Shown here piece by piece: positions 1-9,496 of a stretch of DNA of 64,000 bases. The position numbers and the translations under genes are program-made. Source of the DNA: Litoribacillus peritrichatus (GTDB taxonomy: Bacteria; Pseudomonadota; Gammaproteobacteria; Pseudomonadales; Litoribrevibacteraceae); NCBI RefSeq assembly GCF_039537985.1, contig NZ_BAABBN010000004.1, positions 1,302,001-1,366,000 on the forward strand, written 5' to 3'. The notes under the pieces were generated by a model. That model saw nothing but the letters and a program-made list of their open reading frames with translations, did no database searches and had not been told where the DNA came from. The stretch's first letter is position 1, and every line of letters starts with the position of its first letter.

Positions 1-484
1 CGGTTATGTAAATTATCGTGTTGGCAGAGTCAGACCGAAAGATTTGATGAGTGCATGGGTGGATCATTTGGCTGGTGCCGCCATTGACCAACCAGAAGCT
101 ACTCATTTAATCGGCTTTAACCCGAAGACATCAGAAGTAGAGCATCTGATGTTCAAAGTCACTGATAAGCTCAAAGCGACCCAAATATTGTCGAATCTTC
201 TGAAAGCCAAAATTGAAGGCTCAAACCACCCATTATTTTTTGAAGTCAATGTTGCCAGTATTTACCTGGAGAAACTGAACTCACCAAGAGGCGGTGAAGA
301 AGCTGCGTTAGTTGCATTGCTGGATGCCTTAGATAGTTGGTTTGAAGGTGATGAATACGTCAGCCGTTGTTGGTCGGAAATTAATGAAGACATGATTTCA
401 GATTTTATAGAAACAACGCAGACATTTTATGCTGAAATGTCAGAGCATCTGGTTTCTGTCAGAGAGGAGTCTGACAGTGACTGA
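1..484 (+). CDS. recC: RecBCD subunit RecC, C-terminal fragment
   Basis: Only the last 160 or so codons are in the window; the frame is open to the left edge from base 2, so the 5' part is missing. RecC is the subunit of the RecBCD helicase-nuclease that recognises Chi and splits the DNA strands during double-strand break repair. The fragment has the RecC tail layout: a VGRV...P.DL strand followed by a helix resembling W.DHL, ending in acidic helices. The identification rests largely on context, because recB follows with an 8-base overlap and recD after that, which is the recC-recB-recD order of many gammaproteobacteria lacking ptrA between the genes. An internal ATG at 44 is not taken as the start because homology continues upstream of it. 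Confidence 0.85.
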   Translation, partial: GYVNYRVGRVRPKDLMSAWVDHLAGAAIDQPEATHLIGFNPKTSEVEHLMFKVTDKLKATQILSNLLKAKIEGSNHPLFFEVNVASIYLEKLNSPRGGEEAALVALLDALDSWFEGDEYVSRCWSEINEDMISDFIETTQTFYAEMSEHLVSVREESDSD

Positions 485-3400
485 ACCGCTTAATACCTTA
501 ACGTTTCCTCTTCATGGCTCGCGTCTGATAGAAGCTTCGGCCGGTACCGGAAAGACCTTTACCATAACAGGGCTGTATCTTCGGCTGTTATTGGGTCATG
601 GCTCTGATCAAGGCACAGGTCAAGGCACAGGTACTGCTCATGAAAAGCCTCTGACGGTAGATCAGATACTGGTGGTAACCTTTACTGAAGCCGCGACTCA
701 AGAGCTAAAGGATCGAATCAGGTTGCGTATTCGAGCTGCAAGGGAGGCGTTTGGGTTAGGTTCGACCACAGACCCGTTCATCAATGATCTGTTACGTGAC
801 ATTTCTGATCATAAAACTGCGTTTGATATGTTACGCGCTGCAGAACGTCAGATGGATGAGGCCGCCATTTTTACGATCAATGGTTTCTGTATGAGGATGC
901 TTCAACAGCATGCTTTTGAGTCGGGTAACTTCTTCTCTGTCACTATGTGTGAAGATGACAGAGAGATAAAACTGGTGGCCGTTAAGGATTATTGGCGCAG
1001 CTTCTTTTATGAACTCTCTCCTGCACTGATCAATGTGGTTTTGTCTTGTTGGAAAAACCCGGAAGCGTTGTCTCTGGAAATTGGAAAGTTTTTATCTGAA
1101 AAGCCGATTCGCTTTATTGAAGAACACTCGGTTGATGATTTGGAAGCCGAGCACGCTGTCAACCTGGTTCGTATCGGGGATTTTAAGTCTACGTTGAAGG
1201 AGCATTTCGGTGCGTTGGCGGAGGGAATTACCAAAGCGGCAGAAAACAAACAGCTGGATGGTCGGTCCTATTCGAAGAGGCATTTGCCTGGCTGGATTGC
1301 CTCTGTAAGGTCCTGGTTGGAACAGCCTATAGAGAATTATTATTTACCTAAAGAGTTGGAGCATTTTGGCAAGATTAAACTTGAGCTTAAAACAAAAAAG
1401 CCGCTTAATTTTGACTTGGATACAGCGGAGGTCATTCAGAATTTTATAGATTCGCCTCCGGAGCTAAGTACCAAGTTAAAACAACATGCCATCCGAAATG
1501 CTCGTAAAATTTACGCAAAGCATAAGCGAAAGCATCGGCTTCTAACTTTCGATGATCAGATTACAGGGTTGGTTTCGGCGCTATCAGACCCCCAAAGTGG
1601 TGATGCCTTTGCTGAACGGTTACGAACGCAATTCCCTGTGGCCATGGTAGATGAATTCCAGGACACCGACCCTTCTCAATATCAAATATTCGAACGGGTT
1701 TATGGAGGCCAGGCAAAGCAAGGCTTATTTATGATCGGAGATCCTAAACAGGCCATCTATGCATTTCGCGGCGGAGACATCTTTACTTACATGCGGGCAA
1801 GGCGAGCCGTTTCCAGCCATTATACGTTGGATACAAACTGGCGGTCTTCTGCGGATATGGTCCGAAGTGTGAATGCGGTATTTGAATGTTCAGTGAATCC
1901 ATTCATTTATAAAAATGATATTCCTTTTGACCCTGTAAAGCCGAATGGCAATGCCGTAAATATGTCCTGGGCGCTGGAAGGTTCCATTCAGCCTGCTATG
2001 ACACTTTGGCGACCGGATGAACAAAATGTTTTTTCAAAAGACTCTGAATATCTTGATTACATGACGCAAGCGACGGCCAACGAAATTGCATCATTGCTTA
2101 CGGCATCAGATAAAGGCTTGTTGACACTGACTAAAAACGCTCAAGAGGCTCAAGCCTTAAAGCCGTCGGACATTGCAGTGCTGGTGCGGAACTTTAATCA
2201 GGCAAACCGGATTCGAGCTGCGCTCAGCGATCGTGGCATCGCGAGTGTTTATTCTTCTGATCGAAGCAGTGTTTTTGAGCAAGACGAAGCACGAGTTGTA
2301 TTGCGACTGCTGAAAGGTTTTCAAAGCCCGGATAACGATAAAACCCTTAAGTCGGCCTTGGGAAGCCATTTATTTGGCCTCAGTGCATTGGAGCTTGAGC
2401 GCTTCAATGTCGATGAACACGCTTGGGAGAAGGTGGTTTCTAAATTTCAGCGCTATCGGCTGGTTTGGTTACAGCAAGGCATTTTACCCGCATTTCGACA
2501 ATTAATTTTTGACTTTGATTTGGCCATAAAGCTTAGGAAGCAAGTTAACGGCGAAAGACGACTTACAGACTTTCTGCATTTGACGGAGTTACTGCAGCAG
2601 CAAAGTAAATCACTTGAGAGCCAATTTGCGCTTATTCGTTGGCTTGAAGAACGTATTCTGACGCCTAACCAGAATGCCAAAGAGCAGCAGCTGAGATTGG
2701 AGTCTGAGCAGAATCTGGTCAAGGTAGTGACGTATCATAAATCCAAAGGTTTGGAATACGATTTTGTTTTTGCGCCTTATTTGGCTTATTACTACCCCTC
2801 AAATTTCTCTGAAATTTCGATTTCTCATAATGAGCAAGGAGATGCTGTTGTAGATGTGGCTGGTGAAGCGAAGGATGCTGCGGAAAAAGAACGTCTAGCG
2901 GAAGATATCCGGTTGTTGTATGTGGTTTTGACCCGATCTGTGTACGCGTGTTTTCTTGGCTTACCCGGACTGATGGCTGGCACCAAAAAGAAGCCAGATC
3001 CTCAGATTTGTCCAAAGTACGTTGCTGCCACCGGTTTAGGTTATTTACTGGCGAGGACTGAGACGGACTCTAATGAGATTCAGTTATTGCCTGAGACGGT
3101 GGAGGATAAAGTCAGTCGGTGGTGTTCTGCATCAAATATTGCTGTTGTTGCGCCAAAGGTTGCCGATGTGGTGCTTTATACGTCACAAAAGCAGGTGTAT
3201 GCCGATCTTGAGTATGCTTCTTTTTCAGGGGATGTAGAAAGTAACTGGTGGGTGACAAGCTATTCACGCTTGGCGTCGGCTCATGTCGATTATGATGCAA
3301 GCCTGGAAGTTAAAGGCTACGAAGACCCAAAAGACAGTGCCTCAGACGAACTATTGGATGGCTTTCAAGTTCACGCGTTCCCAAAAGGTGCAGAGGCAGG

Positions 3401-4328
3401 AACCTTCTTACATACCTTATTTGAGGAGCTGGTTTACGAAGAGTGTGAAACTGAAGAGAGTTATCAACTTATTTTTGATCTGCTTCAGGCCGATAACCTG
3501 GGAATGGAATTGGTGAATCAGGCGCTACCAAAATATGTTTTATCTCGAATGGACGAAGTGCAACAGGCAGAAGCGAAACAGTCAGTATTAGCGTCCTGGA
3601 CTCAGGTTTTACATCAGATGGCAATGAATGTGCTTTCAGCGCCTTTAAACCAGCGTAATGGATCAAACATTGCTCCTGTATTAAGAAAAACCAAAGCCTC
3701 ACAACGCCTGGTTGAAATGGAGTTCTTGATTCCGATTACCGAACCAATCACCTGCGACCAAGTGAATGGCATTGTTGAGCAAGATGCTTTAAGTAAAAAC
3801 GCGCAACAGGGTTTGTCGTTCGGTCAGGTACAAGGCATGTTAAAGGGGTTTATTGATTTAACGTTTGAGTCTGAAGGAAAGTTCTATGTGCTGGACTGGA
3901 AGTCAAACTACCTAGGAGCTGACTCTTCCTTTTATACACAGGGTGCAATGGCCGAGGCTATGTTGGATCATCGATACGATTTTCAATATTTATTGTATAC
4001 CTTAGCTTTGCACCGGTATTTAAGAGTTCGTATTAAGGATTATGATTACGAGGAGCACATCGGCGGTGCTTATTATGTTTTCTTACGCGGAGTGGAGCAA
4101 GACGCTTCCCGAGGGGTGTTTTTTACCAAACCCGATAAATCAGTGATTGAGCAACTTGATCAGTTATTTGCAGGCATAAAAACTACTGAGTGCTTGAATA
4201 ATGCGGGCGGGAGCGAAACCATGGATCATGGTGAGGTTAGGGATTATGGTGAGAGTAAGGACAGTGAGAGGGTTTCTCAGCCTGAGATCAAACCTATGTC
4301 GGATGGTCAACAAGGAGAGCTGTTTTGA
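477..4328 (+). CDS. recB: RecBCD subunit RecB: helicase-nuclease
   Basis: RecB is the 3'-5' helicase and the only nuclease of RecBCD. I place the start at GTG 477, seven bases after a GAGGAG ribosome site inside recC, giving 1283 residues (E. coli about 1180). An upstream start at 429 would lie fully within recC. The Walker A motif SAGTGKT is at residues 20-27, the VDEFQDTDPSQ Walker B motif near 391, and superfamily-1 motif VI (LLYVVLTRS) near 812. The C-terminal nuclease site is intact: GFID (D1127) and DWKSN (D1140, K1142). Length is added by a Gly/Thr/Gln-rich insert just after motif I, which contains a 12-base tandem duplication, and by a hydrophilic tail after the nuclease domain. Translation is coupled to recC before it and recD after it. 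Confidence 0.95.
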   Translation: MTEPLNTLTFPLHGSRLIEASAGTGKTFTITGLYLRLLLGHGSDQGTGQGTGTAHEKPLTVDQILVVTFTEAATQELKDRIRLRIRAAREAFGLGSTTDPFINDLLRDISDHKTAFDMLRAAERQMDEAAIFTINGFCMRMLQQHAFESGNFFSVTMCEDDREIKLVAVKDYWRSFFYELSPALINVVLSCWKNPEALSLEIGKFLSEKPIRFIEEHSVDDLEAEHAVNLVRIGDFKSTLKEHFGALAEGITKAAENKQLDGRSYSKRHLPGWIASVRSWLEQPIENYYLPKELEHFGKIKLELKTKKPLNFDLDTAEVIQNFIDSPPELSTKLKQHAIRNARKIYAKHKRKHRLLTFDDQITGLVSALSDPQSGDAFAERLRTQFPVAMVDEFQDTDPSQYQIFERVYGGQAKQGLFMIGDPKQAIYAFRGGDIFTYMRARRAVSSHYTLDTNWRSSADMVRSVNAVFECSVNPFIYKNDIPFDPVKPNGNAVNMSWALEGSIQPAMTLWRPDEQNVFSKDSEYLDYMTQATANEIASLLTASDKGLLTLTKNAQEAQALKPSDIAVLVRNFNQANRIRAALSDRGIASVYSSDRSSVFEQDEARVVLRLLKGFQSPDNDKTLKSALGSHLFGLSALELERFNVDEHAWEKVVSKFQRYRLVWLQQGILPAFRQLIFDFDLAIKLRKQVNGERRLTDFLHLTELLQQQSKSLESQFALIRWLEERILTPNQNAKEQQLRLESEQNLVKVVTYHKSKGLEYDFVFAPYLAYYYPSNFSEISISHNEQGDAVVDVAGEAKDAAEKERLAEDIRLLYVVLTRSVYACFLGLPGLMAGTKKKPDPQICPKYVAATGLGYLLARTETDSNEIQLLPETVEDKVSRWCSASNIAVVAPKVADVVLYTSQKQVYADLEYASFSGDVESNWWVTSYSRLASAHVDYDASLEVKGYEDPKDSASDELLDGFQVHAFPKGAEAGTFLHTLFEELVYEECETEESYQLIFDLLQADNLGMELVNQALPKYVLSRMDEVQQAEAKQSVLASWTQVLHQMAMNVLSAPLNQRNGSNIAPVLRKTKASQRLVEMEFLIPITEPITCDQVNGIVEQDALSKNAQQGLSFGQVQGMLKGFIDLTFESEGKFYVLDWKSNYLGADSSFYTQGAMAEAMLDHRYDFQYLLYTLALHRYLRVRIKDYDYEEHIGGAYYVFLRGVEQDASRGVFFTKPDKSVIEQLDQLFAGIKTTECLNNAGGSETMDHGEVRDYGESKDSERVSQPEIKPMSDGQQGELF

Positions 4329-6241
4329 GGCAAAGTGCAACATTGAATTTGCTCGAACATTATCATCAGTTAGGCCTTATTCGCGGCATAGACCTGGAGT
4401 TTGCCCGGTTTGCTTTTGATCAAACAATTTCAAATTCTTCCATCGATAAAACAACGGCAGAGAAGTCTGCTGAGCTTGCGGCTAAATATGGTGTGCTGGT
4501 CAGTCATTATTTGGGTCGGGGGCATGTTTGCGTAGACTTGCTTAAAGTAAGCCAACAAAAAGACCCATTTGATTTTGAAGAAAAAAAGCAGGGGCTGGTC
4601 GCAAAAACAGAACTTATGACGTTTGATTACGACTCTGATCAACAATGGCTTGAGCAATTTTCTGTTGATAGTTCAGAAGCTCAATCATTGCTTGTGCTTG
4701 AAGACAGTAAGCTCTATTTGAATCGATATTGGTGTTACGAACAGCAAGTGGCGAGGTACATAGAGTACGCTTCGCAGCCTGAAATGAACGTGCCCCTATT
4801 GACTGAGATTGTTAATTCATTGTTTTCTTCTGCGCCGACTCAGGTTGGTTTGACTACAACAAGCTCTTCTACAGCGGTTGATTATCAAAAGGTGGCAGCG
4901 GCAGTTGCATTAACCAATCAAGTGTCTGTGATCACAGGCGGGCCTGGTACAGGAAAAACCTATACTGTAGTTCGTATTCTTGCTGGTTTGCTGACGTATG
5001 CTCAGCGTTCGGGGCACGCGTTACCGAAAATAAAACTGGCTGCACCTACGGGCAAAGCTGCTGCTCGGATGCTTGAATCAATACGGTCTTCCGTTTCTGA
5101 TCTGTCTCTTGATGAAGTGTTGCTGGATTTTATTCCCAGAGAAGCAAGCACCTTGCATCGCTTGCTGGGCAGCATTCCTAATGACGTGAATTTTAGGCAC
5201 CATGAAGATAACCCTCTCCATTTGGATGTATTGATTGTGGATGAGGCATCTATGATTGATTTGCCTATGATGTCGAAATTACTGAGTGCTATGCCAAAAA
5301 ATGGCCGGTTAATATTATTGGGTGACAGAGATCAGTTGGCTTCCGTGGAAGCGGGGTCTGTCTTGAATGACCTATGCGTCATGGATAAAGGATATAGCCG
5401 GAAATATGCCTCACTTCTTAAATCAGTTACGGGTTATGAATTGGAAGTGGATGAAAACTCGAAAGAGGGCGGTTTTCAGGACTGTCTTGCTTGGCTGAAA
5501 ATCAGCCGGCGGTTTGATGCTCAATCCGGGGTCGGTGTATTGGCAAAAGCGGTTAACAGTGGCGATCAAAGTCAGGTCAGCAACTTTATCGGTTCCGGCG
5601 ATTTTGCTGATGTTCGGCAGTATTTGCTATCGGAAGCGAACTACAATTTGTGTCTCGATCAAGCGGCAAGGGAATATGAAGCATATCTAAAAGCCGTGAC
5701 TGAATTAAACCATTGCGAGGCGATGGAGCGCTTTTCTGATGTCCGAGTGCTCTGTGCGTTGCGGGAAGGTATTTTTGGGGTGGAAGGCTTAAACCTGCAG
5801 ATCGAACATCGATTGGCTAAAAAAGGATTGATAGACACTACTTCAGAGTGGTATTCAGGCCGACCGATCATGGTATTGCAAAACGATTATGGTCAGCAGT
5901 TGTTTAATGGTGATATCGGTTTGGTTATGCCGGATGAAGCCGGGCAATTACGCGTCTATTTCGAAGTGGGTCAGACGCTCAAATCTGTATTGCCCAACAG
6001 GGTGCCTAAACATGAAACGGCTTATGCAATGACGGTTCACAAATCTCAAGGCTCAGAATTTGCTCACTCGGTGATGATCTTGCCGGATAGAATGTCGCCA
6101 GTGATTACCCGAGAGTTGTTGTATACAGGAATTACCCGAGCGAAAAAACGGCTTTCCTTGCTTTATCAGCCGGCAGTGCTGAGTGAGGCGGTTCAGAATC
6201 CGGTAGAGCGGTTCAGTGGGTTGGCGGACAAGCTGGCATAG
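4325..6241 (+). CDS. recD: RecBCD subunit RecD: 5'-3' helicase
   Basis: RecD is the 5'-3' superfamily-1B motor of RecBCD. The 638 residues compare with 608 in E. coli. The start is TTG 4325, overlapping the recB stop by four bases, with AAGGAGAG five bases upstream; no ATG is suitably placed. The Walker A motif GGPGTGKT is near residues 205-212, the Walker B VDEAS near 302, and the UvrD-like C-terminal motif TVHKSQGSEF near 568, followed by the TGITRAKK motif VI. An N-terminal region of about 180 residues matches the RecB-binding part of the family. It is the last gene of the recCBD run; a short hairpin begins at its stop codon. Confidence 0.95.
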   Translation: MRQSATLNLLEHYHQLGLIRGIDLEFARFAFDQTISNSSIDKTTAEKSAELAAKYGVLVSHYLGRGHVCVDLLKVSQQKDPFDFEEKKQGLVAKTELMTFDYDSDQQWLEQFSVDSSEAQSLLVLEDSKLYLNRYWCYEQQVARYIEYASQPEMNVPLLTEIVNSLFSSAPTQVGLTTTSSSTAVDYQKVAAAVALTNQVSVITGGPGTGKTYTVVRILAGLLTYAQRSGHALPKIKLAAPTGKAAARMLESIRSSVSDLSLDEVLLDFIPREASTLHRLLGSIPNDVNFRHHEDNPLHLDVLIVDEASMIDLPMMSKLLSAMPKNGRLILLGDRDQLASVEAGSVLNDLCVMDKGYSRKYASLLKSVTGYELEVDENSKEGGFQDCLAWLKISRRFDAQSGVGVLAKAVNSGDQSQVSNFIGSGDFADVRQYLLSEANYNLCLDQAAREYEAYLKAVTELNHCEAMERFSDVRVLCALREGIFGVEGLNLQIEHRLAKKGLIDTTSEWYSGRPIMVLQNDYGQQLFNGDIGLVMPDEAGQLRVYFEVGQTLKSVLPNRVPKHETAYAMTVHKSQGSEFAHSVMILPDRMSPVITRELLYTGITRAKKRLSLLYQPAVLSEAVQNPVERFSGLADKLA

Positions 6242-6260
6242 GCGTAACCTTTGTTACGCC
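6241..6260. terminator. Hairpin at the recD/yejK convergence
   Basis: Eight-base perfect stem GGCGTAAC/GTTACGCC with a CTTT loop, beginning at the last base of the recD stop. There is no T tract on either strand, so termination activity is uncertain, but its position between convergent genes fits a terminator or mRNA 3'-end stabiliser. Confidence 0.45.
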
Positions 6261-6279
6261 TGGTGCCTGGTAGCTGTTA

Positions 6280-7284
6280 TTAACCCTTTAATTGATGCTT
6301 AACCAGTTGCTGTTTCAAGGATTTTGGAATGTCTTTGATGATGAGTGCATCGTTATCTGTGTCATAAATAATGCCTTCACCAAAGCGGTCTGAGGAAAAA
6401 CTGATACTAAGATTTTTATCTCTGCCTGTGAATCTCACGTAACGTTTTAATCTGGCTCGATCCGTGTGGATTTCGTCCATTGGATCAGTTTGCCGTTCCT
6501 GAGCGAACTGAGCAAAGCGTGTAGGTTCTTTTTGGTCAACCTGAAATGAAAGCTCATTTACGCTGACGGGCATACCGGACTTGTCTTGTTCAAGACAATA
6601 TTCCATCACCTGGCTACGGTATTCCTTCGCATTTTCGTCCGGCATGGCTTCGGCGAATGCTTCAACAATGTTCAGGAATTCTTCGGTTTGTTCTACTTTG
6701 TCCAAACCTTTCGTAAAACCTGCGAACTCTTCCATCACTTCATTCAGTTCCGGGTTGCCTCGACTGCCTAAAATGGTCAGGTATTGATTCGATGTTTCTT
6801 CCAGCCATTGGTCGAACTTAACTTTAAAGCCAAAAGTTACTTTAGTGGGGTCGACGTAATCAATGTACTGCAGCTCATTGTGTTTGTTAATCTGAATGGC
6901 TTCTACGTGATTTACCCAGAAAATGTAGAGTTGATCTTGTTCCATCAGGTCATCAATGGCGAAAATAATTTTGGCATCAAATGGATCTTCGTATTTCTCA
7001 AGCGCTTCTTGAAGGTGGCCCATTAATGTTTGAGTCATGGTTAGGAATGAAGATTTACTCTCATGAAAGTCACGGGCTAAGCCTGGTAACATAGACAGTT
7101 CCTGCTGAGAACCAAAGTGACCAAACTGCTTTTGAGCACTGCGCTGAAACCCTTGGCGGTATTGCTCAAATAAAGAAGCGATAGGGCCTTCTGAGGCTTC
7201 TTCTTTGTCACTGACAAAGGTTCTGATGTCGGCGCCTGGCACTGGGCGTTGAATGCCGTGCACAATGCAATGCTTTAAGCTCAT
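6280..7284 (-). CDS. yejK: Nucleoid-associated protein YejK/NdpA
   Basis: The 334 residues closely match the length of E. coli YejK (335), a 37-kDa nucleoid-associated protein of unclear molecular role. Family features include the N-terminal CIVHGI-type strand, the region around residues 30-60 rich in Gln and Phe, and the central 'VDPTKVTFGFKVKFDQWL' area. No membrane segment or signal peptide is seen. It converges on recD and is separated from the GIY-YIG gene on the other strand by about 95 bases. I infer DNA association only from family membership; the sequence itself shows no classic DNA-binding fold. Confidence 0.88.
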   Translation of the reverse strand: MSLKHCIVHGIQRPVPGADIRTFVSDKEEASEGPIASLFEQYRQGFQRSAQKQFGHFGSQQELSMLPGLARDFHESKSSFLTMTQTLMGHLQEALEKYEDPFDAKIIFAIDDLMEQDQLYIFWVNHVEAIQINKHNELQYIDYVDPTKVTFGFKVKFDQWLEETSNQYLTILGSRGNPELNEVMEEFAGFTKGLDKVEQTEEFLNIVEAFAEAMPDENAKEYRSQVMEYCLEQDKSGMPVSVNELSFQVDQKEPTRFAQFAQERQTDPMDEIHTDRARLKRYVRFTGRDKNLSISFSSDRFGEGIIYDTDNDALIIKDIPKSLKQQLVKHQLKG

Positions 7285-7378
7285 AATCTATCCACAAATT
7301 GAAGGTGTCTAAAAAGGGGATATTGTAGCAGTAATCTTTGGTAAGCTCTCAACAGTTCTGGTGGTGTTTGGAAGTTTT

Positions 7379-7618
7379 ATGTGGTTTGTTTATATGTTGA
7401 AGTGCTCTGACAGCACACTCTATACGGGTATAACAACAGATTTGGAACGGCGAGTAAAAGAACATAACTCAAGTGATAAAGGGGCTAAATTTACCCGGAG
7501 CAGGAGGCCAGTTACTTTGGTGTACTCAGAACACTGTTCAGATAGGTCTTCGGCCAGCAAGCGGGAATACGCCATCAAAAGGCTGTCGCGAAAAAAGAAA
7601 TTGGAAATGCTTGATTAA
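7379..7618 (+). CDS. GIY-YIG nuclease-superfamily protein (YhbQ-like)
   Basis: A 79-residue single-domain protein of the YhbQ/UPF0213 type. It starts MWFVYMLKC, with the 'VY...YTG' core equivalent to the GIY-YIG motif (residues 4-18), followed by conserved R (in ERRVKEHN) and the KGAKFTR and KREYAIK motifs. I choose ATG 7379 because homologues start with MWxVY and GGAAG lies four bases upstream; a longer GTG start at 7361 is possible. Family members are putative small structure-specific nucleases, but the cellular role is not established. A strong bidirectional terminator follows. Confidence 0.85.
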   Translation: MWFVYMLKCSDSTLYTGITTDLERRVKEHNSSDKGAKFTRSRRPVTLVYSEHCSDRSSASKREYAIKRLSRKKKLEMLD

Positions 7619-7655
7619 TTCGGACTTCGGCGTTGAATTATTATTTTGCGAATAG

Positions 7656-7686
7656 CAAAAAGGCTCACCGAAGTGAGCCTTTTTTA
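7656..7686. terminator. Bidirectional intrinsic terminator
   Basis: Stem AGGCTCAC/GTGAGCCT with a CGAA loop (7661-7680), preceded by AAAA and followed by a T run. It serves the GIY-YIG gene on the plus strand and aceA on the minus strand. Confidence 0.9.
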
Positions 7687-7707
7687 AACAAAACTAATCA
7701 ATTCAAA

Positions 7708-9300
7708 TTAGAACTGGTTAGAAGTGTTCTTAGCGCCGCCAGCTTTTAGAGCGTTCTCACCAGCAAAGTATTCTTTGTGGTCGTCGCCCATGTCTGAACC
7801 AGCCATGTTCTGGTGCTTAACGCAAGCGATGCCTTGACGGATCTCTTTACGCTGAACGCCTTCAACATAACCAAGCATACCTTGCTCACCGAAGTACTCT
7901 TTCGCTAGGTTGTCTACAGACAACGCAGTTGTGTGGTAAGTCGGTAGAGTGATCAAGTGGTGGAATACGTTCGCTTCGCGTGAAGTATCCGCCTGGAAAG
8001 TCTTGATGCGAGCATCAGCAGCAGCTGATAGTTCAGAATCGTCGTATTCAGCAGACATTAGGTTAGCACGATCGTATGCAGAAACGTCTTTACCTTCTTC
8101 TGACCAAGCGTCAAAAGTCTGCTGACGGAAGTTCAATGTCCAGTTGAAAGATGGAGAGTTGTTATAAACAAGTTTCGCATCAGGGTGAACCTTACGAACT
8201 TCGTCCATCATGCCTTTGATCTCATGTACAGTAGGAACTGCAGTTTCGATCCAAAGAAGGTCAGCACCAGCATTGATTGCTTCGATACAGTCAAATACAC
8301 AACGCTCATGGCCAGTACCTTGACGGAACTGATATAGACCAGAAGGAAGACGCTTAGGACGAACTAGCTTACCGCCACGGTTAAATACAACATCGCCTTC
8401 AGCCATGTCAGCTACGTCGATTTCTTCAACGTCTAGGAATGAGTTGTAAACGTCACCTTGGTCGCCAGGCTCTTTAACAACAGCGATTTCTTTAGTTAGG
8501 CCAGCACCTTCAGAGTCAGTACGTGCAACGATGATACCGTTGTCGATACCTAGCTCAAGGAACGCGTAACGTAGAGCGCGGATTTTACCGTGGAAATCAG
8601 CGTGAGGAACAGTAACTTTACCGTCCTGGTGGCCACATTGCTTCTCGTCAGCAACCTGGTTTTCGATCTGTAGTGCACAAGCACCAGCTTCGATCATTTG
8701 CTTAGCCATTAGGTAAGTTGCTTCAGCGTTACCAAAACCAGCATCGATGTCTGCTACGATAGGTACTACGTGAGTTTCGTGGTTTTCGATAGCTTCTAGA
8801 ACTTCTGCTTCTTTCGCAGAATCACCAGCTTCACGTGCAGCGTCTAGCTCACGGAAAAGACCACCTAGCTCACGTGCGTCAGCTTGACGTAGGAATGTGT
8901 ATAGCTCTTCAACAAGAGAAGCAACAGCTGTTTTCTCGTGCATAGACTGGTCAGGAAGAGGACCGAACTCTGAACGTAGAGCAGCTACCATCCAACCTGA
9001 AAGGTATAGGTAACGACGTTCTGTTGAACCGAAGTGCTTCTTGATAGAGATCAACTTCTGTTGACCTACGAAACCGTGCCAGCAGCCTAGAGACTGAGTG
9101 TACTTAGTTTTGTCAGCATCGAAAGCTTCCATATCTGCACGCATGATGTTTGCAGTGTACTGAGCGATGTCTAGACCAGTTTTGAATTTGTTCTGTGCAC
9201 GCATACGAGCAGCAGATTCTGGGCTAATAGCGTCCCATGGAGCACCAGCAGCTTCTTTAACTGCTGAGATTGATTTGATGTCTTCTTGATAAGCTGACAT
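7708..9300 (-). CDS. aceA: Isocitrate lyase (glyoxylate shunt)
   Basis: Cleaves isocitrate to glyoxylate and succinate, letting the cell grow on acetate or fatty acids. The 530 residues match the longer pseudomonad-type enzyme (about 531) rather than the 434-residue E. coli type. The catalytic cysteine motif appears as KQCGH near residue 220, and NNSPSFNW, an active-site segment of the family, is present. The product is soluble and cytoplasmic. ATG 9300 is preceded by AAGGA at about eight bases. Codon choice looks biased as in highly expressed genes. The gene stands alone: no malate synthase or aceK lies next to it. Upstream, a sigma70-like promoter and a 13-base palindrome are visible. Confidence 0.96.
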   Translation of the reverse strand: MSAYQEDIKSISAVKEAAGAPWDAISPESAARMRAQNKFKTGLDIAQYTANIMRADMEAFDADKTKYTQSLGCWHGFVGQQKLISIKKHFGSTERRYLYLSGWMVAALRSEFGPLPDQSMHEKTAVASLVEELYTFLRQADARELGGLFRELDAAREAGDSAKEAEVLEAIENHETHVVPIVADIDAGFGNAEATYLMAKQMIEAGACALQIENQVADEKQCGHQDGKVTVPHADFHGKIRALRYAFLELGIDNGIIVARTDSEGAGLTKEIAVVKEPGDQGDVYNSFLDVEEIDVADMAEGDVVFNRGGKLVRPKRLPSGLYQFRQGTGHERCVFDCIEAINAGADLLWIETAVPTVHEIKGMMDEVRKVHPDAKLVYNNSPSFNWTLNFRQQTFDAWSEEGKDVSAYDRANLMSAEYDDSELSAAADARIKTFQADTSREANVFHHLITLPTYHTTALSVDNLAKEYFGEQGMLGYVEGVQRKEIRQGIACVKHQNMAGSDMGDDHKEYFAGENALKAGGAKNTSNQF

Positions 9301-9381
9301 GTAACTATCCTTAAAAAAAAGTGGAGTACATAAGATTTTCAGAACCGGGTTTTGAAAATCAGAAACTTGTTTACGAAGCGT

Positions 9382-9410
9382 ATAATAGAGATGTTTAATT
9401 CATAATTGAA
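9382..9410 (-). promoter_or_regulatory. Candidate sigma70 promoter of aceA
   Basis: Reading the minus strand, TTCAAT (9410-9405) and TATTAT (9387-9382) are separated by 17 bases. The -10 box is good and the -35 box weak, consistent with an activator-dependent promoter. Placement about 80 bases upstream of the start codon is reasonable. Confidence 0.45.
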
Positions 9411-9453
9411 ATCAATGAAATGTATTTTTGGTATTTATCTAATGAATGTTGTG

Positions 9454-9466
9454 GTTTCAATGAAAC
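9454..9466. promoter_or_regulatory. 13-base palindrome upstream of aceA promoter
   Basis: GTTTC and GAAAC arms around AAT, perfectly symmetric, about 45 bases upstream of the proposed -35 element. It could be an activator site for aceA. It superficially recalls fatty-acid regulator sites, but the arm order is opposite to the GAAAC...GTTTC pattern of PsrA, so no regulator is assigned. Confidence 0.3.
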
Positions 9467-9496
9467 GAAAAGTGAAAATGACCGCAATATTTAAGA

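Noticed and set aside
429..476. Upstream in-frame extension of recB to position 429
   Set aside because: The extension lies in the recC coding frame overlap and has no ribosome site; GTG 477 has GAGGAG at seven bases and matches normal recC/recB coupling.
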